DNA of 64,000 nucleotides, from positions 1 through 64,000 of the forward strand of contig CAZICY010000005.1 in NCBI GenBank assembly GCA_964537955.1, in the 5' to 3' direction. The first letter of the stretch is position 1. Each line of letters begins with the position of its first letter. Shown here one piece after another: positions 7,010 to 16,585 of this stretch. Position numbers and translations under genes: made by a program. The notes below the pieces were generated by a model, which was given only the letters and a program-made list of their open reading frames with translations, was not told where the DNA came from and searched no databases. The stretch is from Mxb001 sp964537955. GTDB taxonomy: Bacteria > Actinomycetota > Actinomycetes > S36-B12.

Positions 7010-8662
7010 GTGACCGGTGCCGATGACCGTCTCAGCCTTGCTTCGCGGGCTCGGTCGATCGCGTACCTGCGCGACCATGCCGTTGATGTCGCGGTGATCG
7101 GCGGCGGAGTCGTCGGGAGCGGCGCCGCACTCGACGCCGCTGCGCGCGGGCTCACCGTCGCCCTCATCGAGCAGAGCGATCTCGCGGCCGGCACCTCATC
7201 GCGCTCCTCACGTCTCGCGCACGGCGGTCTGCGCTACCTCGAGCAGCGGGAGTTCTCCCTCGTGCACGAGGCCCTCACCGAGCGCGGGCTGCTCCTGGAC
7301 CGACTCGCACCCCACCTGGTCCGGCCCATCCCCTTCCTCTTCCCCGTGGGGCGCAAGTGGGAGCGCCCCTACGTCGCCTCCGGGGTCCGCCTCTACGACG
7401 CCCTGAGCCGCGTCGGCAGCTACGGCGGCACGATGCCCCGCCCCAAGAGCCTCAACGCCGACGAGGCCAAAGCGCTCGCACCCGACCTGGATGCTGGCGA
7501 GATCGCCGGAGCCGTCCGCTTCCACGATGCGCAGATCGACGATGCCCGTCACACCGTCGCCGTGGCGCGCACGGCGGCGTCGTACGGCGCGCACGTCCTC
7601 ACGCGTGTTCGCGTGGAGGACCTGCTCAGGGATGGCGAGCGGGTGACCGGAGTCCGTGTCGAGGACGAGATCACCTGCGAGCGCCTGGACATCCGAGCCC
7701 GGGTGGTGATCGCGGCGGCCGGCATCTGGACCGACGACGTCCTGCGCATGGTCGATGCGCAGGCCCCCGAGCGCGTCCAGCAGAGCAAGGGAGTCCACCT
7801 CGTCGTGCGCGGTGAGGCGATCCGATCGACGACGGCGATCATCGCCCGCACCCCGGCGAGCGTGCTCTTCCTGCTCCCCTGGGGCGGCGACTGGATCGTG
7901 GGCACGACCGACACCGAGCGGGACCCCGATGAGGGCCTGGCCGACCCCGAGGCGACGGAGGAGGAGATCTCCTACCTGCTCGGACAGGCCAATCGCTGGC
8001 TGGCCCGGCCGCTGCGACGCGAGGATGTCATCGGCACCTATGCCGGATACCGCCCGCTCGTCGCCGAGGAGTCCGCCGAGGCGACCACGCAGGTGTCCCG
8101 CGAGCACATGGTCTTCCACCCAGTGCCGGGCCTCGTGGCGATCGCCGGGGGCAAGTACACGACGTACCGAGTCATGGCAGCCGATGCCGTCGACGCCGCG
8201 GTTGCGGATCTCGACGGCGACTCCGTGCCCGGGTCCTCCACGGCCGAGATCCCGCTGGTGGGTGCGGTGGGATTCGCCGACCTGTGGGCCGACCGGGCGA
8301 GCCTTGCGCAGAGGTGGGACCTGCCGGTCGAGACGGTCGAGCGTCTGCTGCGTCGCCATGGATCGCGTGTGAGCGAGGTCTTCGACGCGCTCGACGCGGA
8401 TCCGACGCTGCGCGAGCCGCTCCCGCCCGAGGGCCGCCACCTCGCCGCCGAGGCGGTGATCGCGGTCACCCACCAGGGCGCCCTCGATCTCGAGGATGTC
8501 CTCGTCAGGCGCCTGCGCCTGACACCTGAGTCCACAGACCACGGGCGGGCCGCGGCCGCCGCCGTGGCTCCCCTCATCGCCCCGGCGCTGGGTTGGGACG
8601 AGGGCAGGGTGGCCGCGGAGATCGCGGCGTACTCCGACCGGCACCCCCTCGCCCGCGCGTAG
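7010..8662 (+). CDS. glpD: Glycerol-3-phosphate dehydrogenase (FAD-dependent)
   Basis: Oxidises sn-glycerol 3-phosphate to dihydroxyacetone phosphate, passing electrons to the respiratory quinone pool at the membrane. The 550-residue product has an N-terminal FAD dinucleotide fold (GGGVVG, 31-36), the GTSSRSSRLAHGGLRYLEQ segment typical of GlpD/GlpO, a WIVGTTDTERDPDE block, and the GGKYTTYRVMAADAVD motif before the C-terminal helical cap. Length is normal. I start at GTG 7010: ATG 6980 has only a poorly spaced GGAG, whereas 7010 has the GAGAAT-N6 arrangement. No glpF or glpK is in the window. The TAG stop merges with the -10 element of the next gene. Confidence 0.93.
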   Translation: MTGADDRLSLASRARSIAYLRDHAVDVAVIGGGVVGSGAALDAAARGLTVALIEQSDLAAGTSSRSSRLAHGGLRYLEQREFSLVHEALTERGLLLDRLAPHLVRPIPFLFPVGRKWERPYVASGVRLYDALSRVGSYGGTMPRPKSLNADEAKALAPDLDAGEIAGAVRFHDAQIDDARHTVAVARTAASYGAHVLTRVRVEDLLRDGERVTGVRVEDEITCERLDIRARVVIAAAGIWTDDVLRMVDAQAPERVQQSKGVHLVVRGEAIRSTTAIIARTPASVLFLLPWGGDWIVGTTDTERDPDEGLADPEATEEEISYLLGQANRWLARPLRREDVIGTYAGYRPLVAEESAEATTQVSREHMVFHPVPGLVAIAGGKYTTYRVMAADAVDAAVADLDGDSVPGSSTAEIPLVGAVGFADLWADRASLAQRWDLPVETVERLLRRHGSRVSEVFDALDADPTLREPLPPEGRHLAAEAVIAVTHQGALDLEDVLVRRLRLTPESTDHGRAAAAAVAPLIAPALGWDEGRVAAEIAAYSDRHPLARA

Positions 8663-8665
8663 GCT
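8660..8665 (+). promoter_or_regulatory. Leaderless -10 element of the aldehyde dehydrogenase gene
   Basis: TAGGCT lies six bases before ATG 8672. Its TAG is the glpD stop codon. No Shine-Dalgarno is present. Confidence 0.6.
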
Positions 8666-8671
8666 GGCCGC

Positions 8672-10219
8672 ATGGCCATCCTCTCGGCGCCCCCCGCCTC
8701 CGCCTCCCTCGTCTCACGTCTCGCCGTCGCGCCCGACGCGGACACCCGCGACGTGCGCGCCCCCTTCACCGGAGAGGTGCTCTATCGGTTGCCGCTCGCG
8801 ACGGAGTACGACGTGGCCAGCGCTGCGGCGCGCGCGCGCTCGGTGCAAAGGGAATGGGCCGATCGCCCCGTGCGCGACCGCTTGCGCATCATGCGCCGCT
8901 TCCACGATCTGGTCATTGCCAAGAGAGACGAAGCCCTCGACCTCCTGCAGTGGGAGGTGGGCAAGGCGCGCGCCGATGCGCTCGAGGAAGTGCTCGATGT
9001 CGCCGTCGTGACCCAGTACTACACGCGCACCGCCACCAAGCTGCTGCGCCCGCGTCGAGTGCGCGGAGCCCTGCCGCTTCTCGTAGGGGTGGAGGAGCTG
9101 CGCAAGCCGGTCGGGCTGGTGGGCATCATCGCGCCCTGGAACTACCCGCTCACCCTCGCCGCGAGCGACGCGGTGCCCGCGCTGCTCGCCGGCAACGGCG
9201 TCCTGCTGAAGCCGGACCCGCAGACGACCCTGGTCGCCGCGTGGGTGCTCGAGCAGATGCTCCTCGCCGGCCTGCCCGATGGCCTCATGGCCATCATCCC
9301 GGGGGAGGGTCCGGTCGCCGGGCCGCTCGTCATCGACACGGTCGACCACGTGATGTTCACGGGCTCGACCGCCACGGGTCGCGTCGTGGCCGAGCGCTGC
9401 GCGAAGCGGCTTATCGAGTGCACCCTCGAGCTCGGTGGCAAGAACGCCATGATCGTGCGGGCGGACGTCGACCCGGCGAAGGCGGCCGAGACGGCTGTGC
9501 GCGCCTGCTTCGCCAACGCCGGCCAACTGTGCATCTCCATGGAGCGCATCTACGTCCACGTCGACGTCTACGACGCCTTCCTCGCCCACTTCATCCCGCG
9601 CGTCCTGTCGATGCGGATCGCCTCGGGCCCTGGCTGGGAGGGCGACATCGGCTGCCTCGTGTCGCCTGTGCACCTCGATCGCGTCACGGCCCATGTCGAC
9701 GAGGCCGTCGGGATGGGTGCCACCGTCCTCGCCGGCGGCCGCGCTCGGCCGGACATCGGGCCGCTGGCCTTCGAGCCGACCGTGCTCGCCGACGTGACCG
9801 AGTCCATGACGCTGTGCCGCGAGGAGACCTTCGGTCCGGTGGCCGCCGTCTATCCCGTCCACGACGACGAGGAGGCGGTGCGCCGAGCCAACGACACGAC
9901 GTACGGCCTAAACGCCTCGATCCTCACCCGTGACCTGCGCGAGGGACGGCGCCTGGCCCGGCGCCTGCGCACGGGGTCGGTCAACGTCAACGAGGGCTAC
10001 GCCGCGTCGTGGGGGTCCACGGCAGCGGCCATGGGAGGCGTCGGCGACTCGGGCCTCGGCCACCGGCACGGGGAGGGGGGCCTGCTCAACTACACCGAGC
10101 CCCAGGCGATCGCGACCCAGCGACTTCTCGGCTTCGGCCCCCAGCTCGGCCTCGACGCGCAACGATGGGGCCAGTTCCTCGCCACGGCGGTGGGCACGAT
10201 GGGCCGGCTTCGGCTCTAG
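8672..10219 (+). CDS. gabD2: Aldehyde dehydrogenase, succinate-semialdehyde (GabD2) type
   Basis: A 515-residue NAD(P)+-dependent aldehyde dehydrogenase. Catalytic features are the oxyanion Asn157 (PWNYPL), nucleotide-binding GSTATG (231-236), general base Glu253 in ELGGKN, and nucleophile Cys287 in NAGQLCISMER. That last block, with Gln-Leu-Cys-Ile-Ser and Glu-Arg, is typical of the mycobacterial GabD2 group, which oxidises succinic semialdehyde to succinate. Substrate identity is inferred from similarity. No GABA aminotransferase gene is nearby. The next gene, a GMC oxidase, starts 49 bases downstream with its own ribosome-binding site. Confidence 0.85.
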   Translation: MAILSAPPASASLVSRLAVAPDADTRDVRAPFTGEVLYRLPLATEYDVASAAARARSVQREWADRPVRDRLRIMRRFHDLVIAKRDEALDLLQWEVGKARADALEEVLDVAVVTQYYTRTATKLLRPRRVRGALPLLVGVEELRKPVGLVGIIAPWNYPLTLAASDAVPALLAGNGVLLKPDPQTTLVAAWVLEQMLLAGLPDGLMAIIPGEGPVAGPLVIDTVDHVMFTGSTATGRVVAERCAKRLIECTLELGGKNAMIVRADVDPAKAAETAVRACFANAGQLCISMERIYVHVDVYDAFLAHFIPRVLSMRIASGPGWEGDIGCLVSPVHLDRVTAHVDEAVGMGATVLAGGRARPDIGPLAFEPTVLADVTESMTLCREETFGPVAAVYPVHDDEEAVRRANDTTYGLNASILTRDLREGRRLARRLRTGSVNVNEGYAASWGSTAAAMGGVGDSGLGHRHGEGGLLNYTEPQAIATQRLLGFGPQLGLDAQRWGQFLATAVGTMGRLRL

Positions 10220-10268
10220 TTCTCGGTCACGCACGGCTCCGCACGGACCTCGGCACAGGGAGGCGCAC

Positions 10269-11963
10269 ATGGCTGGCTTCGACTACGACGTCCTCGTCGT
10301 GGGCTCCGGCTTCGGCGGCTCCGTGGCGGCGCTGCGCCTCACGGAGAAGGGCTACCGCGTCGGTGTCCTCGAGGCGGGTCGGCGCTTCACCGACGCCGAC
10401 TTCCCCCAGACGTCATGGCGCCTGCGCCGCTTCCTGTGGGCTCCGGCCCTGGGGTGCACGGGGATCCAGCGCATCCATGTCCTCAAGGACGTCGTGGTCC
10501 TCGCCGGCGCCGGCGTCGGGGGCGGCTCCCTCGTCTACGCCAACACCCTCTACGTGCCGCCGAAGCGGTTCTTCGAGGACAAGCAGTGGGCGCACATCAC
10601 CGACTGGGCCAGCGAGCTCGCCCCCTACTACGACCAGGCATCGCGCATGCTCGGCGTGGTCACCAACCCGACCATGACCCCCAGCGACGAGGTGATGAAG
10701 GCCGTCGCTGACGAGATGGGCGTGGGGCACACCTTCCAGATGACCCCCGTCGGCGTCTACTTCGGCGATGGCCCCGGCGTGGTGAAGGCGGACCCGTTCT
10801 TCGGTGGGGTGGGACCGGAGCGCACGGGCTGCACGGAGTGCGGCGAGTGCATGACCGGGTGCCGTCATAACGCCAAGAACACCCTCCCCAAGAACTACCT
10901 CGGCCTCGCCGAGGCGGCCGGTGCCGTGGTCCATCCCCTCACGACGGTGACCTCCATCGAGCCGCGCGAGGGCGGCGGCTACACGATCACGACCAGGCGC
11001 ACGGGCAGCCTGTCGCGGCGCGCACGCACCTTCACGGCCGAGCAGGTCGTGATGGCGGCGGGCACCTACAACACGCAGAAGCTCCTGCACCGCATGAAGG
11101 ACGAGGGCAAGCTCCCGCGGCTCTCGCGCATGCTCGGGCGCCTGTCGCGCACGAACTCGGAGTCGATCCTCGGCGCCGTCGCGAGGTCGCCGAAGGCCGA
11201 CTACACCCGCGGTGTGGCCATCACGTCCAGCTTCTTCCCCGACGATGTGGGCACGCATGTGGAGCCTTGCCGCTACGGCAAGGGCTCCAATTCGATGGGT
11301 CTGCTCCAGTCGGTCATCACCGTCCCCCGTCCTGGTGAAGCCCGCTGGCGGACGTGGACCAAGGAGCTGTGGCGCCAGCGCGCCAATGCGGCGTACCTCG
11401 TCAATGTGCGCAAGTGGAGTGAGCGGGCCGTCATCTCCCTGGTCATGCAGCCGGTGGACAACTCCCTCACGCTCACCGGCAAGCGAGGCCGACTCGGCTG
11501 GCGCCTGGCGACCAACAAGGACGAGTCCAACCCCGCTCCGTCGTACATCCCGATCTCGGACGAGGTCGTGCACCGCATCGCCGACCAGATCGACGGTGTC
11601 GCCGGTTCGAATGCCTTCGACAACTTCGACGCGGTCATGACCGCGCACTTCGTCGGCGGATGCGTCATCGGGGCCGACGAGGAGACGGGCGTGGTGGACG
11701 CCTATCACCGCGCCTTCGGGCATCCCGGCCTCCACGTCGTGGACGGCGCCGCGATCACCGCCAACCTCGGCGTCAACCCTTCGCTCACCATCACCGCTCA
11801 GGCGGAGCGCGCCATGGCGATGTGGCCCAACAGGGGCGAGGACGACGTGAGGCCAGAGCTGGGCAGTGCCTACGTCGCCGTCCAGGCCGTCGCCCCGAAG
11901 AACCCCTTCGTGCCCGAGCACGCTCCCGGTGCTCTGCGGCTGCCGATCGTTGAGGTTCGCTGA
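10269..11963 (+). CDS. GMC-family FAD oxidoreductase (ChoD-like)
   Basis: A 564-residue flavoprotein of the glucose-methanol-choline family, close to the actinobacterial cholesterol-oxidase-like ChoD group by sequence feel and by position after guaB-guaB3. It has the N-terminal FAD motif GSGFGG (12-17), the second FAD contact GVGGGSLVYANTLY (82-95), and a C-terminal VDGAAITANLGVNPSLTITA block. Unusually for a simple flavoenzyme it has C188-x2-C191-x2-C194-x3-C198 followed by RHNAKNT, resembling an iron-sulfur ligand set. The substrate is unknown; a sterol or other hydrophobic alcohol is possible. ATG 10269 is chosen because AGGGAGG lies five bases upstream. A short-gap MFS transporter gene follows and may move the substrate or product. 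Confidence 0.85.
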   Translation: MAGFDYDVLVVGSGFGGSVAALRLTEKGYRVGVLEAGRRFTDADFPQTSWRLRRFLWAPALGCTGIQRIHVLKDVVVLAGAGVGGGSLVYANTLYVPPKRFFEDKQWAHITDWASELAPYYDQASRMLGVVTNPTMTPSDEVMKAVADEMGVGHTFQMTPVGVYFGDGPGVVKADPFFGGVGPERTGCTECGECMTGCRHNAKNTLPKNYLGLAEAAGAVVHPLTTVTSIEPREGGGYTITTRRTGSLSRRARTFTAEQVVMAAGTYNTQKLLHRMKDEGKLPRLSRMLGRLSRTNSESILGAVARSPKADYTRGVAITSSFFPDDVGTHVEPCRYGKGSNSMGLLQSVITVPRPGEARWRTWTKELWRQRANAAYLVNVRKWSERAVISLVMQPVDNSLTLTGKRGRLGWRLATNKDESNPAPSYIPISDEVVHRIADQIDGVAGSNAFDNFDAVMTAHFVGGCVIGADEETGVVDAYHRAFGHPGLHVVDGAAITANLGVNPSLTITAQAERAMAMWPNRGEDDVRPELGSAYVAVQAVAPKNPFVPEHAPGALRLPIVEVR

Positions 11964-11967
11964 CGCT

Positions 11968-13218
11968 GTGAGTCAGCGCTCGTCGAGGCTCACTGTCCTC
12001 GACCAGTTGAAGGGCTCGCCCCGATTCGCGCTGCTCATGCTGATCAGTCTTCCGACGGCGATTGCCCTCGGCGCCAAGGAGATTGCCCGGCTCGAATACG
12101 TCACAGAGGTCTTCGGAAATGCTGGCGGCATCGGCACGGTGGGGGTTGTTGTCGCCGTATCGGTGGCCCTGGGAGGCGTCACCTCAGGACCGCTCTGCGA
12201 CCGCATCAATCCGCGTGGCGTGCTCATCATCTCCATGGTGGGCGTTGCGACCTCCAACGTCCTCTCGTCCGCGTTGATCCTTCGCGGGGATCTCACGGTG
12301 CCGATCGTGATCCTCCTTGCGGCGATCGACGGTGGTGCCCTAGGCATCGGGGCGCCCGCGCTCCTGAAGATCCAGGCTGCGTTGGTCCCCTCGGATGCTC
12401 GCGGTTCGGCCGAGATCGTCAACATCTTCCGGTTGAGCCTCGGTGCCGTCGTCGGACTGGTCCTGGCCAGTCTCAGCCCATCTCCCGCCGACACCCTCCT
12501 GGTGGGCGGGGCAGTGACCTTCGCCGTCGCTGCGGGCATCGCATGGGTGACCTCTGGAATGTCGGCACCTCGGGTGAGCCTCGCTTCGGCCAGCCATGCG
12601 GGGTTGTGGTCCACGCTGGTCGCGTTTCCTTCCCTGCGCTACGTGGTGATCGCCGACCTCGTGCTCACCTTCGCCATTCCGAGTCAGCTCTCCAATCTCC
12701 TCCTGGCCGAGGAGGGCGATGTCTTCCTCATCCTGCCGGTGCTCCTGGCCGGCGTCCTCGGCGTCTTGGTCGGGCGATTGACCCTCATCGCCACGGGATC
12801 GACCGGCAACGTGCGCAGGCAACTGCTCATCGCCTTCGGTGTCTTCATCGGCGTTGCGGGCCTTGCCGTTCCCTTGACCGTGTGGGGCTTCGTCTTGGAC
12901 TCCGGACTCATTTCCGCAGGCTTCATCCTCGCCGGAAGTGCGTCGTCTTCCTACGTGCTGGGACTCCTCGCGGCGCTGGTGCAGCAGAAGGTGCCCGATG
13001 ATGTGCGTGGCGCCCTTTCAGGATTCATGGCGGCCGCCCGCAGTCTGCTGATCGCTGGCGCAGCCGCGCTCATCACCGCCGTCATCGTGCCGCTGAGCAG
13101 CGCGGCGGTCCTCATCACGGTCTTTGCACTGGCCGTCGTCGCGCTCGCCGTGGTGCGAGGTTTCGCGGGCGTGACGGCCGAAGACGCTGCACCGTCCAGG
13201 CCAGAGTCGGCACGCTGA
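11968..13218 (+). CDS. MFS transporter
   Basis: A roughly 416-residue integral membrane protein with about 12 hydrophobic segments (for example FALLMLISLPTAIAL, VGVVVAVSVALGGV and AGAAALITAVIVPL). It has the loop-2 signature-like GPLCDRINPRGVLI after TM2, as in the major facilitator superfamily. The substrate cannot be read from sequence. The GTG start at 11968 lies four bases after the GMC oxidase stop, so coupled expression is likely; no good ribosome-binding site is visible. By eye its codon use is somewhat less GC-biased than its neighbours, a weak hint of acquisition. A perfect terminator follows. Confidence 0.85.
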   Translation: MSQRSSRLTVLDQLKGSPRFALLMLISLPTAIALGAKEIARLEYVTEVFGNAGGIGTVGVVVAVSVALGGVTSGPLCDRINPRGVLIISMVGVATSNVLSSALILRGDLTVPIVILLAAIDGGALGIGAPALLKIQAALVPSDARGSAEIVNIFRLSLGAVVGLVLASLSPSPADTLLVGGAVTFAVAAGIAWVTSGMSAPRVSLASASHAGLWSTLVAFPSLRYVVIADLVLTFAIPSQLSNLLLAEEGDVFLILPVLLAGVLGVLVGRLTLIATGSTGNVRRQLLIAFGVFIGVAGLAVPLTVWGFVLDSGLISAGFILAGSASSSYVLGLLAALVQQKVPDDVRGALSGFMAAARSLLIAGAAALITAVIVPLSSAAVLITVFALAVVALAVVRGFAGVTAEDAAPSRPESAR

Positions 13219-13274
13219 GCGTCGGCGGCGGCCCGCTTCCACGGCGAGCCGGGCCGCGCGAGGCGCCACTCAAC

Positions 13275-13312
13275 GAACTGTGGGCCGGTCCCTGAGGACC
13301 GGCCCACAGTTC
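13275..13312. terminator. Bidirectional terminator between the MFS gene and coxM
   Basis: A perfect 17-base inverted repeat (13275-13291 and 13296-13312) with a four-base loop sits between convergent genes. There is no long T tract, but stem strength and position make it a clear termination signal. Confidence 0.8.
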
Positions 13313-13322
13313 AGAAGGGGTG

Positions 13323-14180
13323 CTAGACGCCCGCGGCGGTCGCCACGGCGCGCTTGGTGAGCACCTTCGCGAGGTGCTCGCGGAACTCCGCCGACGCGTG
13401 CAGGTCACTCGTCGGGCGCGTGCCATCGGCCGCATTCGCCGCGGCGGCGGCGATGGCGTCGGTGGTCGCCGCGGCTCCGGCAAGGGCGGCCTCCACGCTG
13501 CTGGCACGCACGGGGGAGGGCCCCATGTTCGTCAGCGCGACGCGAGCCTCGGCGATGGTGCCGTTCTGCCGCTTCACGGCGGCGGCGACACCGACCGTGG
13601 CCCACGCCTGGGCCGTGCGGTTGAACTTCTCGTAGTGGGTGCTCCAGCCGTCGCCGAGCTTGGGCACCTTGACGGCGACGAGGATCTCCTCGGGCTCCAG
13701 GGCACTGGTGAAGTAGTCGACGAAGAAGTCCTTCGCCGCGATCTCACGGGTGCCCTTCGGGCCCTTGGCGACCATGGTCGCGTCGAGTGCGAGCGCCACG
13801 GTCGGCAGGTCGCCGGCCGGATCGGCGTGCGCCAGCGATCCGCCGAAGGTGCCGCGATGGCGGATCGCCGGGTCGGCGACAGTGGCCGCCGCCTGGGCGA
13901 GCAGCGGGGCATGCTGCTTGACCATGGCGTCGTTCATCACCTCGTAGTGGGTCGTGTTGGCTCCGACGACGATGTGGTCGCCACCATCGCTCACGCCCTT
14001 CATCTCGGCGATGGAGCCGATGTCCACCAGTGTCGTCGGCGCGGCCATGCGCAGGCGCAGCACCGGCATGAGCGACTGCCCGCCGGAGATCACCTTGCCG
14101 TCCTCGCCAGCCGCTGCGAGGGCCGAGATGGCGTCGTCGACCGTGGTGGGCCTGACGTAGTCGAATGCGATGGGGATCAC
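13323..14180 (-). CDS. coxM: FAD-binding subunit of a CODH-like molybdenum hydroxylase
   Basis: The 285-residue medium subunit passes electrons between the [2Fe-2S] subunit and FAD. The flavin-binding motifs are visible: GGQSLMP near residue 35 and TIRHRGT-like AIRHRGTFGGSLAHADPAGD near 105-125. It has the N-terminal IPIAFDYVRPTTVDDAI start typical of CoxM/CutM. The GTG at 14180 overlaps the coxL stop by four bases and has a GGGAGG site six bases upstream, so translation is coupled. It is last in the order coxS-coxL-coxM, the order reported for form II (not form I) operons. Confidence 0.92.
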   Translation of the reverse strand: MIPIAFDYVRPTTVDDAISALAAAGEDGKVISGGQSLMPVLRLRMAAPTTLVDIGSIAEMKGVSDGGDHIVVGANTTHYEVMNDAMVKQHAPLLAQAAATVADPAIRHRGTFGGSLAHADPAGDLPTVALALDATMVAKGPKGTREIAAKDFFVDYFTSALEPEEILVAVKVPKLGDGWSTHYEKFNRTAQAWATVGVAAAVKRQNGTIAEARVALTNMGPSPVRASSVEAALAGAAATTDAIAAAAANAADGTRPTSDLHASAEFREHLAKVLTKRAVATAAGV

Positions 14181-16585
14181 TGGGCACCTCCCTGTGCGGT
14201 CTGGATAGCCCGCCAGACGTTCTCCGGCGTGGCCGGCATCTTGACGTCGGTGACACCCATCGGGCGGAGGGCATCGACGATGGCGTTGATGATCGCCGGA
14301 GGAGATGCGATGGCACCTGCCTCGCCTACGCCCTTGGTGCCCAGCGGGTTGGTCGACGACGGGGTCACCGTGCGGTCGGTCGTGAAGCTCGGCAGGTCTG
14401 CCGCGCTCGGGATGAGGTAGTCGGCAAAGCTCGCGGTGAGCAGGTTGCCGTCGGAGTCGTACTCCACGCCCTCGTAGAGCGCCTGACCGATGCCGCACGC
14501 GAGTCCGCCGTGCACCTGGCCCTCGACGATGAGCGGATTGACCTGGATGCCGACATCGTCGACCGCGACGTAGCTGCGGATCTTCGACTTGCCGGTCTCC
14601 GTGTCGACCTCGATCGCGCACAGGTGAGTCCCATGCGGGTAGGAGAAGTCATCCGGGTCCACCGTGGCCTCCGCCTGCAGGGTCGGCTCGACGCCGTCCG
14701 GCAGGTTGTGCGCGGAGAAGGCCTCGAACGCCACCGCCGCGAGCGGCTGCGACTTGGCCGGATCGCCCTTGACGCGGAAGGCGCCCTGGATGAACTCCAG
14801 GTCGTCCACCGAGCACTCGAGCTGATGCGCTGCGATGACCTTCGCCTTCTCCACCAGGCGCTCGGCCGCCTTCTTGATGGCCTGGCCGCCGACGGCCAGC
14901 GAGCGCGAGCCGTAGGTGTCCATGCCGTAGGGCGCGCGGCCGGTGTCGCCGTGGACCACCTCGATGTCATCGACGGGGACGCCGAGGATGCTCGAGGCGA
15001 TCTGGCTCCAGGCGGTCTCGTGACCCTGGCCATGGGGCGAGGTGCCGGTGATGAGCTCGATCTTGCCCGTGGGCAGGGCGCGAATCGTGCAGTGCTCCCA
15101 GCCGCCTGCGACGTACTTCAGGGCGCCCAGGGTGCGCGAGGGGGCCAGGCCGCACATCTCGGTGAAGGTCGAGATACCGATGCCCAGCTGCACGGGATCG
15201 CCCGAGGCTCGGCGCTGCTCCTGCTCGGCGCGCAGGGCGTCGTAGCCGAAGAGCTCCATGGCCTTCGCCGTGGCGGCCTCGTAGTTGCCGGTGTCGTAGG
15301 TGAGCCCGGCGACAGTGGCGTAGGGGAACTCCTCGTGCGTGATCCAGTTCATCTCGCGGAGTTTCATCGGATCCATGTCCAGCTCGGCGGCGAGCTCGTC
15401 GATGATGCGCTCGATGGCGTACGTCGCCTCCGGTCGTCCGGCACCGCGGATGGCGTCGGTCGGCGTCGTGTTGGTGAAGACTCCCGTGCAGTCGAACTCG
15501 TACGTCGGCATCTTGTAGATCGCCGGGTACATGAACATGCCGAGGAGCGGGATGCCCGGAGTGATGATCTGAAGGTAGGCGCCCATGTTGGCGATGAGCT
15601 CGACCTTCATGCCCAGGAGCTTGCCGTCCTTGGTGGCGGCAATGGTGATGTCCTGGATCTGGTCACGGCCATGGTGCGAGGCGACCATGTCCTCGCTGCG
15701 CGTCTCGGTCCACTTGACCGGACGGCCGAGATGGCGGGCGATCTGCACTGCGAGGACCTCCTCGCGGTAGAGCTGCAGCTTTCCGCCGAACCCGCCACCG
15801 ACGTCGGGGGCGATCACGCGGAGGGAGTTCTCCGGCAGGCCCGTGACGAGCGCGAGCAGCACGCGCAGGATGTGCGGGATCTGCGTGGCTGACCAGATGG
15901 TCATCTCGTTGCTCATGCCCATCGGCGAGGCGACCACGGCGCGAGGCTCCATGTAGCCGGCGATGATGCGCTGGTTGATGAAGCGCCGCTTGACGACGAC
16001 GGCATCGTCGCCGGCCGCCTTGACAGCCGCGTCGAAGGCACCGTCGCCCTGAGGATGGAGCGGGAACGTGTAGCAGACGTTGGTGCCGTGGCTGCCGTCC
16101 GCAGCGTCATGAACCGCAGTCGAACCCTGCTTGAGTGCCGCCTCCATGTCGATGACGGCGGGCAGCGGCTCGTAGTCGACCTCGATCGCATCGAGTGCGT
16201 CGGCAGCGGCGTACTTGTCGGTCGCGAGCACGACTGCGACGCAGTCACCGACGTGGCGGACCTTGTCGACTGCCAGTGCAGGGAAGGCCGGCATCTGGAT
16301 GTCGTCGGTCACCGGCCACACGCAGGGGATCGAACCGTTGAGGTCGCCGAGGTCCTTGGCCGTGAAGGCCGCGACGACGTGGGGCCGCTTGAGCGCCGGG
16401 GTGACGTCGAGGTTGGTGATCTTGGCGTGGGCCATGGGGCTACGCAGGATCGCCATGTGCAGCGTGCCGGGCAGCTGGATGTTGTCGGTCCAGTTGGTCT
16501 GGCCGTGGAGCAGGCGCGCATCCTCCTTGCGGCGCAGCGGCCGGCCCATCGCATTGGCGTTGGTGTCGGGCAGTGTGTCGGTCAC
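14177..16585 (-). CDS. coxL: Molybdopterin-binding large subunit, form II CODH-like
   Basis: The 802-residue catalytic subunit of the xanthine oxidase family. It carries VGGGFGGKLQLYREE (residues 262-276, cofactor binding) and the C-terminal GVGEAG with catalytic Glu755. The diagnostic active-site loop reads AIRGAGR (378-384). Genuine aerobic CO dehydrogenase (form I) has AYxCSFR with a Cu-binding cysteine; form II has AYRGAGR. This protein is therefore form II-like with Ile in place of Tyr, and CO oxidation should not be assumed. The substrate is unknown: an aldehyde, a purine or an aromatic heterocycle is possible. Four-base overlaps with coxS and coxM show a tight operon. No cofactor insertion genes (coxD/E/F/G-like) are adjacent. 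Confidence 0.93.
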   Translation of the reverse strand: MTDTLPDTNANAMGRPLRRKEDARLLHGQTNWTDNIQLPGTLHMAILRSPMAHAKITNLDVTPALKRPHVVAAFTAKDLGDLNGSIPCVWPVTDDIQMPAFPALAVDKVRHVGDCVAVVLATDKYAAADALDAIEVDYEPLPAVIDMEAALKQGSTAVHDAADGSHGTNVCYTFPLHPQGDGAFDAAVKAAGDDAVVVKRRFINQRIIAGYMEPRAVVASPMGMSNEMTIWSATQIPHILRVLLALVTGLPENSLRVIAPDVGGGFGGKLQLYREEVLAVQIARHLGRPVKWTETRSEDMVASHHGRDQIQDITIAATKDGKLLGMKVELIANMGAYLQIITPGIPLLGMFMYPAIYKMPTYEFDCTGVFTNTTPTDAIRGAGRPEATYAIERIIDELAAELDMDPMKLREMNWITHEEFPYATVAGLTYDTGNYEAATAKAMELFGYDALRAEQEQRRASGDPVQLGIGISTFTEMCGLAPSRTLGALKYVAGGWEHCTIRALPTGKIELITGTSPHGQGHETAWSQIASSILGVPVDDIEVVHGDTGRAPYGMDTYGSRSLAVGGQAIKKAAERLVEKAKVIAAHQLECSVDDLEFIQGAFRVKGDPAKSQPLAAVAFEAFSAHNLPDGVEPTLQAEATVDPDDFSYPHGTHLCAIEVDTETGKSKIRSYVAVDDVGIQVNPLIVEGQVHGGLACGIGQALYEGVEYDSDGNLLTASFADYLIPSAADLPSFTTDRTVTPSSTNPLGTKGVGEAGAIASPPAIINAIVDALRPMGVTDVKMPATPENVWRAIQTAQGGAQ

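Noticed and set aside
14165..15892. Plus-strand 575-codon open frame opposite coxL
   Set aside because: Shadow of coxL; no family motif and compositionally typical of antisense frames in GC-rich DNA.
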